From Rheinheimera mesophila (GTDB lineage Bacteria; Pseudomonadota; Gammaproteobacteria; Enterobacterales; Alteromonadaceae): 42,527 nt of DNA. Below the pieces are notes generated by a model. It was not told where the DNA came from. It made no database searches and worked only from the letters and a program-made list of their open reading frames with translations. Shown here piece by piece: positions 18,031-25,628 of this stretch. Numbering within the stretch: position 1 is the first letter of the stretch; each line of letters starts with the position of its first letter. The stretch is taken from assembly GCF_000986865.1 (NCBI RefSeq), contig NZ_LAVS01000023.1, forward strand, positions 1 through 42,527, written 5' to 3'. The translations under genes and the position numbers were made by a program.

Positions 18031-19009
18031 TCACTTCCTCCACTCGAATTGTCTCAAGTATTCCTAAAATTTCTGACACTTTTACAGAATAAACACTATC
18101 TAAACTGTTAAGAGATTGCTTAAGCCGGTTAACTAAATATGGTCTCGCTGTAGGGTTTTTTGATTTAATGAGCTTTTCTAAAGTTTCCTTTATTCTTTCA
18201 AGGACGGTATCCACGCGATAGCCATAATCACTACCTAATTTGATAGCAGCATCTAAACCTTGCGTTTGAGTTAATAAAATGTTTTGGGTAACACCTTTAA
18301 TATCCCATACCCGTTCTTCAACATGCAGCATACTTCCTTCAAGATGGATTTGACCGACACTTAAAATCGATATCTGACTAGCCATAGACTCAACATTCAT
18401 AGCTAACTTTTCGTGAAGCTTTTTCGATTCAGAAAAAATTTTCTCAAGCTTATTGTCAAAAGACTTTTCTACTTCTCTTACCTGTTCGTCGATGCGAGTA
18501 AGCTTATTGTCAAAAGACTTTTCTACTTCTCTTACCTGTTCGTCGATGCGAGTAAGCTTATTGTCAAAAGACTTTTCTACTTCTCTTACCTGTTCGTCGA
18601 CGCGAATAAGTCTATTCTCAATAGTCTTAGCCTGTTCGTTTATTACATCTGCATTATCTGACTTTATCTTGATTTCCCATTCACCTAATAAGGTAGCGAT
18701 TTCCTGCTTAAGTTGCTGTTTATCTTTTTCATGTATCTTAGAGTTCGACCACCATCCATAACCAATTAGTAATAGAGCAATCCCCCCCATGAAACTCAAA
18801 GACCAGTGTACAGTTGATAACAAAGAAGATTGATAATTTTCAAGCAAGTCGTTTCTAATTTTCATTTCTTGTAGTTGAGCTTTTAGCTCGATTACTACTT
18901 TATTATTTACATCTGCCGTTTCTTCAGTTTTATTTTTAGGAGCAACTTCCTCTGCATGAATTCCAATCGGAAAAACAAAGGTAAGCATCAATATTATTAC
19001 TCTCAGCAA
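18017..19009 (-). CDS. Coiled-coil membrane protein with 18-residue tandem repeats (unknown function)
   Basis: 330 residues. An N-terminal hydrophobic signal-like segment (about 1-19) is followed by a short coiled coil (about 37-60), a transmembrane span around TVHWSLSFMGGIALLLIGYGWW, and a long charged coiled coil. The coil holds three consecutive copies of an 18-residue unit (VDEQVREVEKSFDNKLTR-like, allowing I for V), encoded by 54-bp DNA repeats. A C-terminal domain of about 130 residues is not recognised. The preferred start is TTG at 19009, because AAAGG lies 8 bases upstream and this start keeps the full signal segment; an ATG seven codons later is the alternative. Composition is AT-rich and lysine-rich, unlike the flanking operons, which suggests acquisition. 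Confidence 0.7.
   Translation of the reverse strand: MLRVIILMLTFVFPIGIHAEEVAPKNKTEETADVNNKVVIELKAQLQEMKIRNDLLENYQSSLLSTVHWSLSFMGGIALLLIGYGWWSNSKIHEKDKQQLKQEIATLLGEWEIKIKSDNADVINEQAKTIENRLIRVDEQVREVEKSFDNKLTRIDEQVREVEKSFDNKLTRIDEQVREVEKSFDNKLEKIFSESKKLHEKLAMNVESMASQISILSVGQIHLEGSMLHVEERVWDIKGVTQNILLTQTQGLDAAIKLGSDYGYRVDTVLERIKETLEKLIKSKNPTARPYLVNRLKQSLNSLDSVYSVKVSEILGILETIRVEEVKSSS
18446..18607. repeat. Three tandem 54-bp repeats inside the coiled-coil gene
   Basis: Units start at 18446, 18500 and 18554. The first two are identical and the third differs at two bases near its end; a decayed fourth unit follows. 54 is a multiple of 3, so copy number can change without breaking the frame, lengthening or shortening the coil by 18 residues at a time. 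Confidence 0.95.
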
Positions 19010-19083
19010 TTGTAGTACCTTTAAAATTATAAAAATTTACCGCAAGGTCAAATCTTACCCCGTACCCCAGTTAAATTTAAAAC

Positions 19084-19347
19084 CAGTGTCAGGTCTTGCC
19101 CTGTGCCCCAGTTAAATCTGAAGTTACGAAAGAAAAAATTGGTGTCAGGTCTTGCCCTTTGCCCAGTGAAATTTGAAGTCGCATAAGAAAAGCAGAAAGT
19201 ATGAAGCGTGAGCTCTAAAGGCTGAAACGCCAAGAAGAACTGAACTGCCAAACTCCCTTTTCCGGCAACTTCGTTACAGTTGTAACTCGTTTAGAACCAA
19301 GGTAAATCACCTTTTCAGAAACGGCAAGCTGTTTTTCGGGACTTGCG
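19084..19347. repeat. 264-bp direct repeat, copy A
   Basis: It matches copy B (19793-20056) base for base at a constant offset of 709, with about 15 mismatches by my count (about 94%). Its left part holds two degenerate sub-units beginning GTCAGGTCTTGCCC (19088 and 19145), and a third, weaker sub-unit lies just outside at 19047; these resemble REP-like extragenic repeats. It fills the gap between the 124-residue protein gene and the coiled-coil gene. I see no coding gene in 19010-19389. Confidence 0.93.
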
Positions 19348-19389
19348 GCGGATCAAAGGCTCTAAACTTAGATTTTGTCTGTGCTTGGC

Positions 19390-19764
19390 CTACCTGGATT
19401 TCCCACAACGAAGCCTGATTTCTGCACGTTGTTTTATCGAATCTGGTATCTGGATAGTTTCTACCAGTTTTTGCTCTGTTATTTTATAGCTTCTTTTTTC
19501 ATCCCATTCAGAGCCTTCGTTATCAGCAAAATGTAGCTCGACAGAGATTTCGTTGTTGCTAATGACCCGAATTGATTTCACTGTAGCTATTTTTTCCCAA
19601 TAACCAAATGCGTCGTTATCTATATGAATTGAATCTATATCATCAGTGACTTCACAGTTACTGTTCCAAATACCTTTAAATGCTTCGGGCAATACATTCG
19701 TGGCTTGAGCCTGAGTGCTCATCAAAAAGGTGCTTAATATAGCTAGAGCTGCTATTCGTTTCAT
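19390..19764 (-). CDS. Small secreted protein between direct repeats (unknown function)
   Basis: 124 residues with a clear signal peptide (KRIAALAILSTFLMSTQAQA) and a strong ribosome-binding site, AAGGAG, 4 bases before the ATG. The mature protein of about 100 residues has two cysteines (in NSNCEV and LRCGKS) that could form one disulfide, and reads like a small beta-rich periplasmic protein. No family is recognised. The gene is bracketed by the two 264-bp repeats: copy B begins 28 bp upstream of its start and copy A ends 42 bp beyond its stop, so gene and repeat together look like one unit. Confidence 0.75.
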   Translation of the reverse strand: MKRIAALAILSTFLMSTQAQATNVLPEAFKGIWNSNCEVTDDIDSIHIDNDAFGYWEKIATVKSIRVISNNEISVELHFADNEGSEWDEKRSYKITEQKLVETIQIPDSIKQRAEIRLRCGKSR

Positions 19765-19792
19765 AAAACTCCTTGACCAAAAAAACGAAAAT

Positions 19793-20056
19793 CAGTGTCA
19801 GGTCTTGCCCTGTGCCCCAGTTAAATCTGAAGTTACGAAAGAAAAAATTGGTGTCAGGTCTTGCCCTTTGCCCAGTGAAATTTGAAGTCGCATAAGAAAA
19901 GCAGAAGGTATTAAGCGGGAGATCTAAAGGCTGAAACGCCAAGAAGAACTGAACTGCCAAACTTCCTTTTCCGGCAACCTATGTATGGTTGTAACTCGTT
20001 TAGAACCAAATTAATTCAGCTTTTCAGAAACGGCAAGCTGTTTTTCGGGACTTGCG
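19793..20056. repeat. 264-bp direct repeat, copy B
   Basis: Second copy of the repeat at 19084-19347. Differences cluster in three short patches; the first 115 bases are identical. It contains the GTCAGGTCTTGCCC sub-units at 19797 and 19854. It lies immediately upstream of the secreted-protein gene and downstream of the nucleotidyltransferase gene, the place where a HEPN partner gene would be expected. Confidence 0.93.
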
Positions 20057-20116
20057 TCGAATATCAAATGATGGATGGGTAAGTTGTTGTTTTTATAACT
20101 TTTTCAAGGTGACTAC

Positions 20117-20407
20117 TTATAAAGGTTTTGACTCTGTCAATACTGTAGTTCTGACTTTTTTTGGTAAAGCATTGGGTGTCAAAACATCGACCTGAACTTT
20201 AAGCAGTTTCAACAGTTTATGGCGGATAGCACCTATGTCGAGTAGGGTCATTTCTGGTGTGGGGTCGACCAGCAAATCCAAATCGCTTTGTTCTGTATCT
20301 GTGCCCCGCAACACTGAACCACAAACCCGGGCGTTGCTGGCATGGTGGGCCGCAACGACTTGACGGATCTCTTCGCGGTGTTTAGTTAAAGCATCTGAAG
20401 GTTTCAT
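20117..20407 (-). CDS. MNT-type minimal nucleotidyltransferase (orphan antitoxin-like)
   Basis: 96 residues. The nucleotidyltransferase signature is complete: CGSVLRGTDTEQSDLDLLVD (GS at 30-31, Asp42 and Asp44) with a third acidic residue in VQVDVLTP (Asp74). Members of this family usually pair with a HEPN-domain toxin in the same operon and neutralise it by adding nucleotides to it. Here no HEPN gene is adjacent: downstream is repeat copy B, and upstream, 15 bp away, is the XRE regulator. Either the toxin was lost, or the protein works with a distant partner or with its operon neighbours. AAGGAG lies about 10 bases before the ATG. Confidence 0.85.
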   Translation of the reverse strand: MKPSDALTKHREEIRQVVAAHHASNARVCGSVLRGTDTEQSDLDLLVDPTPEMTLLDIGAIRHKLLKLLKVQVDVLTPNALPKKVRTTVLTESKPL

Positions 20408-20422
20408 ACCAATATCACTCCT

Positions 20423-20638
20423 TCACCTAAACCCATCAAAGCTAAAAATCTGTTCTACCGGCACTTCAAAATAACGGGCCATTTGCAAAGCTATTACGAC
20501 AGAGGGCGTAAAACGGCTGGTTTCTACTGTGCTGATGGTTTTACGCGATACGCCTATGGCGTCGGCCAGTTGCTGCTGCGACAGGCCTTTGGCGGCGCGC
20601 AGCTCTGCAATTCTGTTGTACAGGGGTTGCTCTTCCAT
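20423..20638 (-). CDS. XRE-family helix-turn-helix regulator
   Basis: 71 residues, nearly all a Cro/C1-type HTH (RIAELRAAKGLSQQQLADAI, then GVSRKTISTVETSRF), with the usual tail PVEQIFSF. It is of the small YgzD/YozG-type group often found next to a multi-span membrane protein gene. Its ATG overlaps the stop of that upstream membrane gene by one base (TGATG), so the two are translationally coupled. It probably represses its own operon through the palindromes at 21157-21226 (inference). Confidence 0.88.
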   Translation of the reverse strand: MEEQPLYNRIAELRAAKGLSQQQLADAIGVSRKTISTVETSRFTPSVVIALQMARYFEVPVEQIFSFDGFR

Positions 20639-21129
20639 CAGTTGCTGTCCTGCGCCGTTTCGTCTTGTTCATCCAGTACTGTGCGCAAACTCAGATAAAA
20701 ACTGATGGAGCCGGCAAAGATGGTCAGTAATAAAAAGGGCTGGAAGCCAAGCCAGTCCGGGTTGCCGTTTTTGTTGATTAAGTGGGTTGTGACATAACCT
20801 GAAAACGCCACCACTATAGTTAAGTTATAGGCCAGCGTAGTTGCGCGCTGAAAACGGCTGCGTAAGTATTCGTCCTGAAAATCGCCGCAGATCTCGCGGA
20901 TTTTCCAACCGTAGGACAGCAGCTTAGGTTGTTTGGTTACTTTAACCAGAAAATAAACCACCGAAAACAGCACGCCATAACTAAAAGCATCACTGACTGC
21001 TTTTAGCTCAAACCAAAACAAACTGATATCTCTTAACAATTGGAAGCCTGTCAGCAGCGCAAAAAACAGTGCGCCGGAGATAGCAGCTTTGACACAATTT
21101 TCCTGATCTTCAATAGTCCATCTAGCCAT
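20638..21129 (-). CDS. Four-span membrane protein paired with XRE regulator
   Basis: 163 residues with four predicted membrane spans (around residues 15-33, 43-62, 98-116 and 130-148) and a polar loop of about 35 residues between spans two and three. No catalytic motif is visible. The arrangement membrane protein plus small XRE regulator in one coupled operon is common in bacteria and archaea, but its role is mostly unknown. It is the first gene of the three-gene operon that ends with the nucleotidyltransferase. GGAAC lies 5 to 9 bases before its ATG. Confidence 0.75.
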   Translation of the reverse strand: MARWTIEDQENCVKAAISGALFFALLTGFQLLRDISLFWFELKAVSDAFSYGVLFSVVYFLVKVTKQPKLLSYGWKIREICGDFQDEYLRSRFQRATTLAYNLTIVVAFSGYVTTHLINKNGNPDWLGFQPFLLLTIFAGSISFYLSLRTVLDEQDETAQDSN

Positions 21130-21156
21130 AATGATTGTTCCTTTTTAGTGACTTTA

Positions 21157-21226
21157 GATACCTTGAGGTATCAATATGAAACCTTTAGGTATCAGTGTCA
21201 AGTTTTTTTTGATACCCTAAGGTTGC
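21157..21226. promoter_or_regulatory. Three operator-like palindromes upstream of the membrane/XRE operon
   Basis: GATACCTTGAGGTATC (21157-21172) is a perfect 7+2+7 palindrome. GAAACCTTTAGGTATC (21178-21193) differs from it at 3 positions and GATACCCTAAGGTTGC (21211-21226) at 4. Starts are 21 and 33 bp apart, close to two and three helical turns, so the sites would face one side of the DNA. They lie 28-97 bp before the membrane-protein ATG, which suits autoregulation by the XRE protein. Confidence 0.75.
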
Positions 21227-21556
21227 ATTTGTGTGGTAAGACAGAGCATCGGTATCAGGTTTTACCTGCCTTTAGTTTTCCTAAAAAAACTCTGCCGTCG
21301 CTGGCGAAAATGGCCTATACCCACTTGATGTTGCGCCGCTTTGGCCCTGCTTTGCTCTTTTGTTCTGTGGGCGTTTTTAAAAGTAAAAAGCAGGCTATTG
21401 TTAAGTCGCCCTTCACAAATAAAGCAGCACTCTTTAGCTTGCCTCACTGTTGTTTAGTGGCGTGGTTTTTTTGTCGCAGAGGCTGTATTTCAGGTGATGG
21501 TGGCTAAGGTGGTTGCCCTGTAAAAAGGCGGTCAGAACAATTAAAGGATAATCTGG
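21227..21556. other. Intergenic stretch with no supported gene
   Basis: About 330 bases between the operator cluster and the VIT-domain gene. Short open frames on both strands have no ribosome-binding site or recognisable product. It must contain the promoter of the VIT-domain gene, but I could not pick convincing -35/-10 boxes. Confidence 0.5.
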
Positions 21557-24427
21557 ATGAAACTCAGAATCACGTTGCTGGCGGCGTTAAGTGGCCTGTT
21601 GTGTAGCCCTTTGCAGCTTATGGCTTTACCGCTGTCCAGTTCAGAGCCTGGCACTGTGCTGTTGGTGGAGTCGTTGCACTGGCAGCTGGACGGGCCTTTT
21701 GCTCAGCGTCATCTGGAGCTGCGTATTCAAAATGCCGGTACTCAAGTGCTGGAAACCACCTTGCAGTTACCTTTGGCCGCAGATGAGCGGCTGCAAAGTT
21801 ATGCGCTGGATGTGGCAGGGCAGTACCGACAAGCGGTGCCAGTGCCGAAAGTTCAGGCCCGCGCTGTGTTTGAAGAAACGGTGCGGCGGCAGGTAGACCC
21901 GGCTTTGGCTGAAAAAGCGCCGGGCAATAGTTACAGTATCCGGGTGTTTCCTGTACCAGCCGGTGGTGAGCGCCGGGTTCGGCTGACCATCGCCAGTCTG
22001 GCCGAGCGCACAGACTGTGGCTGGTTGCATCAGTTAAAGGCTGATCTTCCGCCCGGCCCCTCGTTAAAAGCCTCGGTCACTATCCACGAAACGCAGCGAT
22101 CTTCTGTAAAAACCTCACTGCAACTGACTAAAAAAGCCGGACAGTTACAAGGCCAGTGGCCGGTGAAAGCCGGTGCTGCGCAGTCCCTCTGCCTGAAAGC
22201 GCCAGCAGGCGACAGCAGTTTTAGCCAGAGTTTTGCTGATGGTTTACAGATGCACTGGCTGGAAGTGCCAGCGCTTGAGCAGGCAGAAAAAGCCCGGCCG
22301 AAAACTCAGACGCGGCATATCGAGGTGGTGTGGGATTTGTCGTTAAGCAGCCACCAGCAATCGCGTCAGGCGGAGCTGGAATTGTTGGCGGCTTATCTGA
22401 AAAACCGCAGTAGCACTGTCACTCTTACCTTGTTGCGGCAGGATCTGCAGCGTCAGCAGCTTTCCATCAACACGGCGGCAGATATTCAGGCACTGGTGCA
22501 ACGCCTCAGTGCTGAACCTGCCGATGGTGCCACCAACCTTGCGGGCTGGACTGCACTGGCAGAGGCAGATGAAGTGCTGCTGTTCAATGATTTGAAAAAC
22601 ACTATGCCAGCACAGCAATGGCCTGCGCCGTCTAAACCTATTTACAGCATCAGCAGCAGTCTGACCGACCCGGCCTTAGCGGCCTGGTTGAGCCGCGCAG
22701 GCGGGCGCATTATTGATTTATCCCGCCATAATGCACTTGAAGCGCTGCAGCTGTTAACTACCTTGCCTGCACTGCAACTTAGTTTAACACCGGGTGATTT
22801 ATCCTGGTTCAGCCAGAGCCATACGCCGCAGCAAGGTGCTTTGCGTGCCTGCTATATCGCGCCTTCTGCTGGTCCGGCCGCATCTGCCATTACTTTACCT
22901 GTGCTTTATGCAGGCGATGCCGGGCTGAAACAGCATGCACTGAAACAGGGGCGCAGCAGTGAGCTGGCGACCTTCTGGTGCGCCAGCTGGTGGGCAGAAA
23001 GCCTGGCTTTACAAGGCGCTAAACACAGCACTGAACTGGCGCAGTTGGGCAGTCGTTTTGGTATAGCGACCACGCACAGCAGCCTGCTGGTATTAGAGTC
23101 TGAACAGGATTATCTGCGCCACGCTATTATGCCGCCTGAGGCTGACGCCCCGTTGCGGCAAAAAGTGCTGCAACAGGCTGAACTGCTGGCGCAGCAAAAA
23201 GCGGCGCAGGCGATCAGCAACAGAGCCGCTATTGAAGCCGGTTGGCAGGAACGTTTGGAGTGGTGGCAACGCAGTTTCCCGAAAGATAAACCTCAACCTG
23301 TGAAAAACAGCGCTGAGCAGGCCGCAGCTTCAGAACGACGCGCTATGGCGCAGCGCAGTGCGTCCGAGCAGCGGATGGAAGTAGCCTCAGCCACACAAAG
23401 CGCTTACGAGGCTATGGCGGTGGCCGCTCCGGCTGCACCACCGCCAGCCTCGGGTTCAATCCCAAATACTGCAGCGCCACAGGCGGACCAGAGCATTGCG
23501 ATGCAGTTGCAGGCGGTGAGTATGGAGTCGCCTTATTTAGCTGAGCTGAAACTAGCCAGTTCTGCACAGGCGCTGTATCAGCGTTATCTGGATTTACGCA
23601 CGGCTTATGCGCAAAGCCCGGCCTTTTATTTTGATGTCGCGCAGCGCTTGTATGAACTGTCTGACTCTGCTTTAGCGCAGCGGGTGCTGAGTAACTTGCT
23701 CGAATTGATGCCAGAGCAACACTCCACATTAAGATTAGTGGCCTACCGTTTACAGCAGGCAGGCGATGACGAGCTGGCAAAGGCTCTGTTGACTAAGGTA
23801 GTGCAACTGGCGCCGGATGAGCCGCAATCTTATCGCGATTTAGCGCTGGCGCTGACTGCTGAGGCGGAATGTCAGCAGGCTTTAAACTTGTTGCAGCATG
23901 TGGTTGAAACGCCATGGCACGACCGCTTTGCCGAGATTGGTTTAATTGCGCTGGGTGAATATCACGACAGAGCCAGCCGTTGCCAGACAGCCAAGCCTGC
24001 GCAGTGGTCAGGCGTGATGAAAACACCTTTGCCTGTTGAGATGAGGGTGGTGCTGGCCTGGGATTTAAACGACACAGATATCGACCTGCATGTGATTGAT
24101 CCCAATGGCGAAGAAGCTTTTTATGGCCACAGAGCCACCTATCAGGGCGGCCGGATGTCAAAAGATTTTACCGGTGGTTATGGCCCGGAAGAGTTTATTC
24201 TGCGCTCCCCCAAAGCGGGTGAGTATCAGGTGCTGGTGCGTTATTACGGCAGTCAGCTGGCGCGTTTAAGCCGGGGCGTGATGCTGGACTTAAAATTACA
24301 AACCGGTTTTGGCAGTCCTGCTCTGCAGCAACAGCGGGTCAGTATGAGATTGCTGGAAAAAACCGACAAGGTGTTGGTTGGCAGTTTCAAAGTAACAGCT
24401 TCGGGCAAGTTACAACTGAGCAAATAA
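21557..24427 (+). CDS. Secreted VIT / vWA / TPR / DUF2135 protein
   Basis: 956 residues with a signal peptide (about 1-23). Domains in order: a VIT domain (about 30-165; VFEETVRRQVDPALAEKAPG and IRVFPVPAGGERRVRL are typical), a von Willebrand A-like region whose metal site looks usable (DLSLS at about 260, then DGATNL), an Ala/Gln-rich coiled stretch with a Pro-Ala linker (about 530-645), TPR-like helices (about 680-790) and a DUF2135 beta domain (about 825-950; VLAWDLNDTDIDLHVIDPNG). It probably works in the periplasm or at the cell surface as an adhesion or scaffold protein; no ligand is known. AAAGGA precedes the start. No sortase gene or C-terminal sortase signal is seen. Confidence 0.85.
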   Translation: MKLRITLLAALSGLLCSPLQLMALPLSSSEPGTVLLVESLHWQLDGPFAQRHLELRIQNAGTQVLETTLQLPLAADERLQSYALDVAGQYRQAVPVPKVQARAVFEETVRRQVDPALAEKAPGNSYSIRVFPVPAGGERRVRLTIASLAERTDCGWLHQLKADLPPGPSLKASVTIHETQRSSVKTSLQLTKKAGQLQGQWPVKAGAAQSLCLKAPAGDSSFSQSFADGLQMHWLEVPALEQAEKARPKTQTRHIEVVWDLSLSSHQQSRQAELELLAAYLKNRSSTVTLTLLRQDLQRQQLSINTAADIQALVQRLSAEPADGATNLAGWTALAEADEVLLFNDLKNTMPAQQWPAPSKPIYSISSSLTDPALAAWLSRAGGRIIDLSRHNALEALQLLTTLPALQLSLTPGDLSWFSQSHTPQQGALRACYIAPSAGPAASAITLPVLYAGDAGLKQHALKQGRSSELATFWCASWWAESLALQGAKHSTELAQLGSRFGIATTHSSLLVLESEQDYLRHAIMPPEADAPLRQKVLQQAELLAQQKAAQAISNRAAIEAGWQERLEWWQRSFPKDKPQPVKNSAEQAAASERRAMAQRSASEQRMEVASATQSAYEAMAVAAPAAPPPASGSIPNTAAPQADQSIAMQLQAVSMESPYLAELKLASSAQALYQRYLDLRTAYAQSPAFYFDVAQRLYELSDSALAQRVLSNLLELMPEQHSTLRLVAYRLQQAGDDELAKALLTKVVQLAPDEPQSYRDLALALTAEAECQQALNLLQHVVETPWHDRFAEIGLIALGEYHDRASRCQTAKPAQWSGVMKTPLPVEMRVVLAWDLNDTDIDLHVIDPNGEEAFYGHRATYQGGRMSKDFTGGYGPEEFILRSPKAGEYQVLVRYYGSQLARLSRGVMLDLKLQTGFGSPALQQQRVSMRLLEKTDKVLVGSFKVTASGKLQLSK

Positions 24428-24683
24428 CGGAAAACATGGGGCGGCTCTGAGGCAGTGTGGGCGCAGTGCTTTACTTAAAGCCTTGCTGCTACAGCAATTA
24501 CTGGGTAAGTTGTTGCTGTCGTGCTTAGCCTTGTTATGGCCTGTTGTGGCTTAGCGGGTTCTGCAGTTTCCTGTTAAACAACACAGGGCTGTCGCCTGTT
24601 TGTGCAGCGGTAAGTGTCAATACACTGTCACAGATCAACAGCTAAGCTATGGGATCAGGTTATGCTGCCGCTGTTTAGTTGAT

Positions 24684-25598
24684 ATGGAGCTTGTGTTGTT
24701 AAAAATTCTTTGTGGCGTTGCCCGCGCCAACTTTCTTACTCTCACTTTAGTCTGTATAGCACTGGCCGCTGTCGCTAGCTGGCAGGCGGGTCATCCGCTG
24801 CAGGCTGGTTTAGCCGCGCTTGTCACCCTGATTGGGCTAGCAGCTCATATCAGTGTGAATGCCTTTAACGAATACTTTGATTTTAAATCTGGTCTGGATT
24901 TTTTAACCGAACGCACTCCTTTTAGCGGCGGCAGCGGCACCCTGGTGGAGAATCCTCACGCCAGCACTATGGCGCTGGTTTTGGCGCTGCTGAGTTTATT
25001 GGTGGTGATAACCGGGGGCTTGTATCTGGTGTCGCAGCACGGCTGGCCTTTATTGCTGATTGGCATTCCGGGTGTACTGATTATTTACGCCTATACCCAG
25101 TATCTGAATAAACTGCCGCTGGCTTGTTTACTGGCACCTGGGCTGGGTTTTGGTGTGCTGATGACACTGGGCGCTTTTTGGGTGTTTGCCGGTGAATTAA
25201 CAGCCGGGGCCTGGGTGCTGGCGCTGATTATCAGTTTGCTGGTCAGTAACTTATTACTGCTGAACCAGTTTCCGGACCTGGAAGCTGACCGTCAGGTTGG
25301 GCGTCGGCATTTGCCTATTGTGATAGGGCGGCGGCGTAGCGCCAGTGTTTATTGTCTGCTGGCGCTTGGCAGTTATCTGTTGCTGATCCTTGCTGTGCTG
25401 ATGCAGCTGTTGCCGTGGCAAAGTTTACTGGGGCTTTTCAGCCTGCCGTTACTATTAAAATTACTGCCGGGCATTTTTAAATATGCCGACCGTCCGGACC
25501 AGCTGCGGCCTTATCTGGGCATGAATGTGTTGTTATGCCACTTGTACCCCTTGCTGCTTAGTCTGGGTTTATATTGGGCTGGCCCGCTGGCGGGCTGA
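24684..25598 (+). CDS. UbiA-family prenyltransferase (MenA-like) upstream of frdABCD
   Basis: 304 residues and eight to nine membrane spans. The two Asp-rich motifs that bind prenyl diphosphate and Mg2+ are present: NAFNEYFDFKSGLD (residues 59-72) and NQFPDLEADRQVG (about 215). The sequence is closest in style to MenA-like 1,4-dihydroxy-2-naphthoate prenyltransferases rather than to UbiA or heme O synthase. It ends 30 bp before the frdA ATG, so it probably shares a transcript with the fumarate reductase genes. The start is uncertain: the ATG at 24684 has no good ribosome-binding site, while GGAG inside its second codon is well placed for a TTG at 24696. Confidence 0.8.
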   Translation: MELVLLKILCGVARANFLTLTLVCIALAAVASWQAGHPLQAGLAALVTLIGLAAHISVNAFNEYFDFKSGLDFLTERTPFSGGSGTLVENPHASTMALVLALLSLLVVITGGLYLVSQHGWPLLLIGIPGVLIIYAYTQYLNKLPLACLLAPGLGFGVLMTLGAFWVFAGELTAGAWVLALIISLLVSNLLLLNQFPDLEADRQVGRRHLPIVIGRRRSASVYCLLALGSYLLLILAVLMQLLPWQSLLGLFSLPLLLKLLPGIFKYADRPDQLRPYLGMNVLLCHLYPLLLSLGLYWAGPLAG

Positions 25599-25628
25599 TG
25601 TCCGGCCTTGTGCTTTGAAGGAGCAAAG

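Noticed and set aside
18446-18607. 54-bp repeats considered as a CRISPR array
   Set aside because: The units are directly adjacent with no spacers and lie inside a coding frame.
19084-20056. 264-bp repeats considered as integron attC sites or an insertion sequence
   Set aside because: No attC core sites, no terminal inverted repeats, no transposase frame; the repeats are much longer than attC.
21040-21507. 155-codon plus-strand frame, and a 61-codon minus-strand frame at 21262-21447
   Set aside because: The first overlaps the membrane-protein gene and its operators; the second has a lone C-x2-C but no ribosome-binding site or family match.
24614-24638. Possible FNR or CRP site upstream of the prenyltransferase/frd operon
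   Set aside because: Right half ATCAA fits FNR, but the left half matches only 2 of 5 bases; TGTCA/TCACA are 8 bases apart instead of 6 for CRP.
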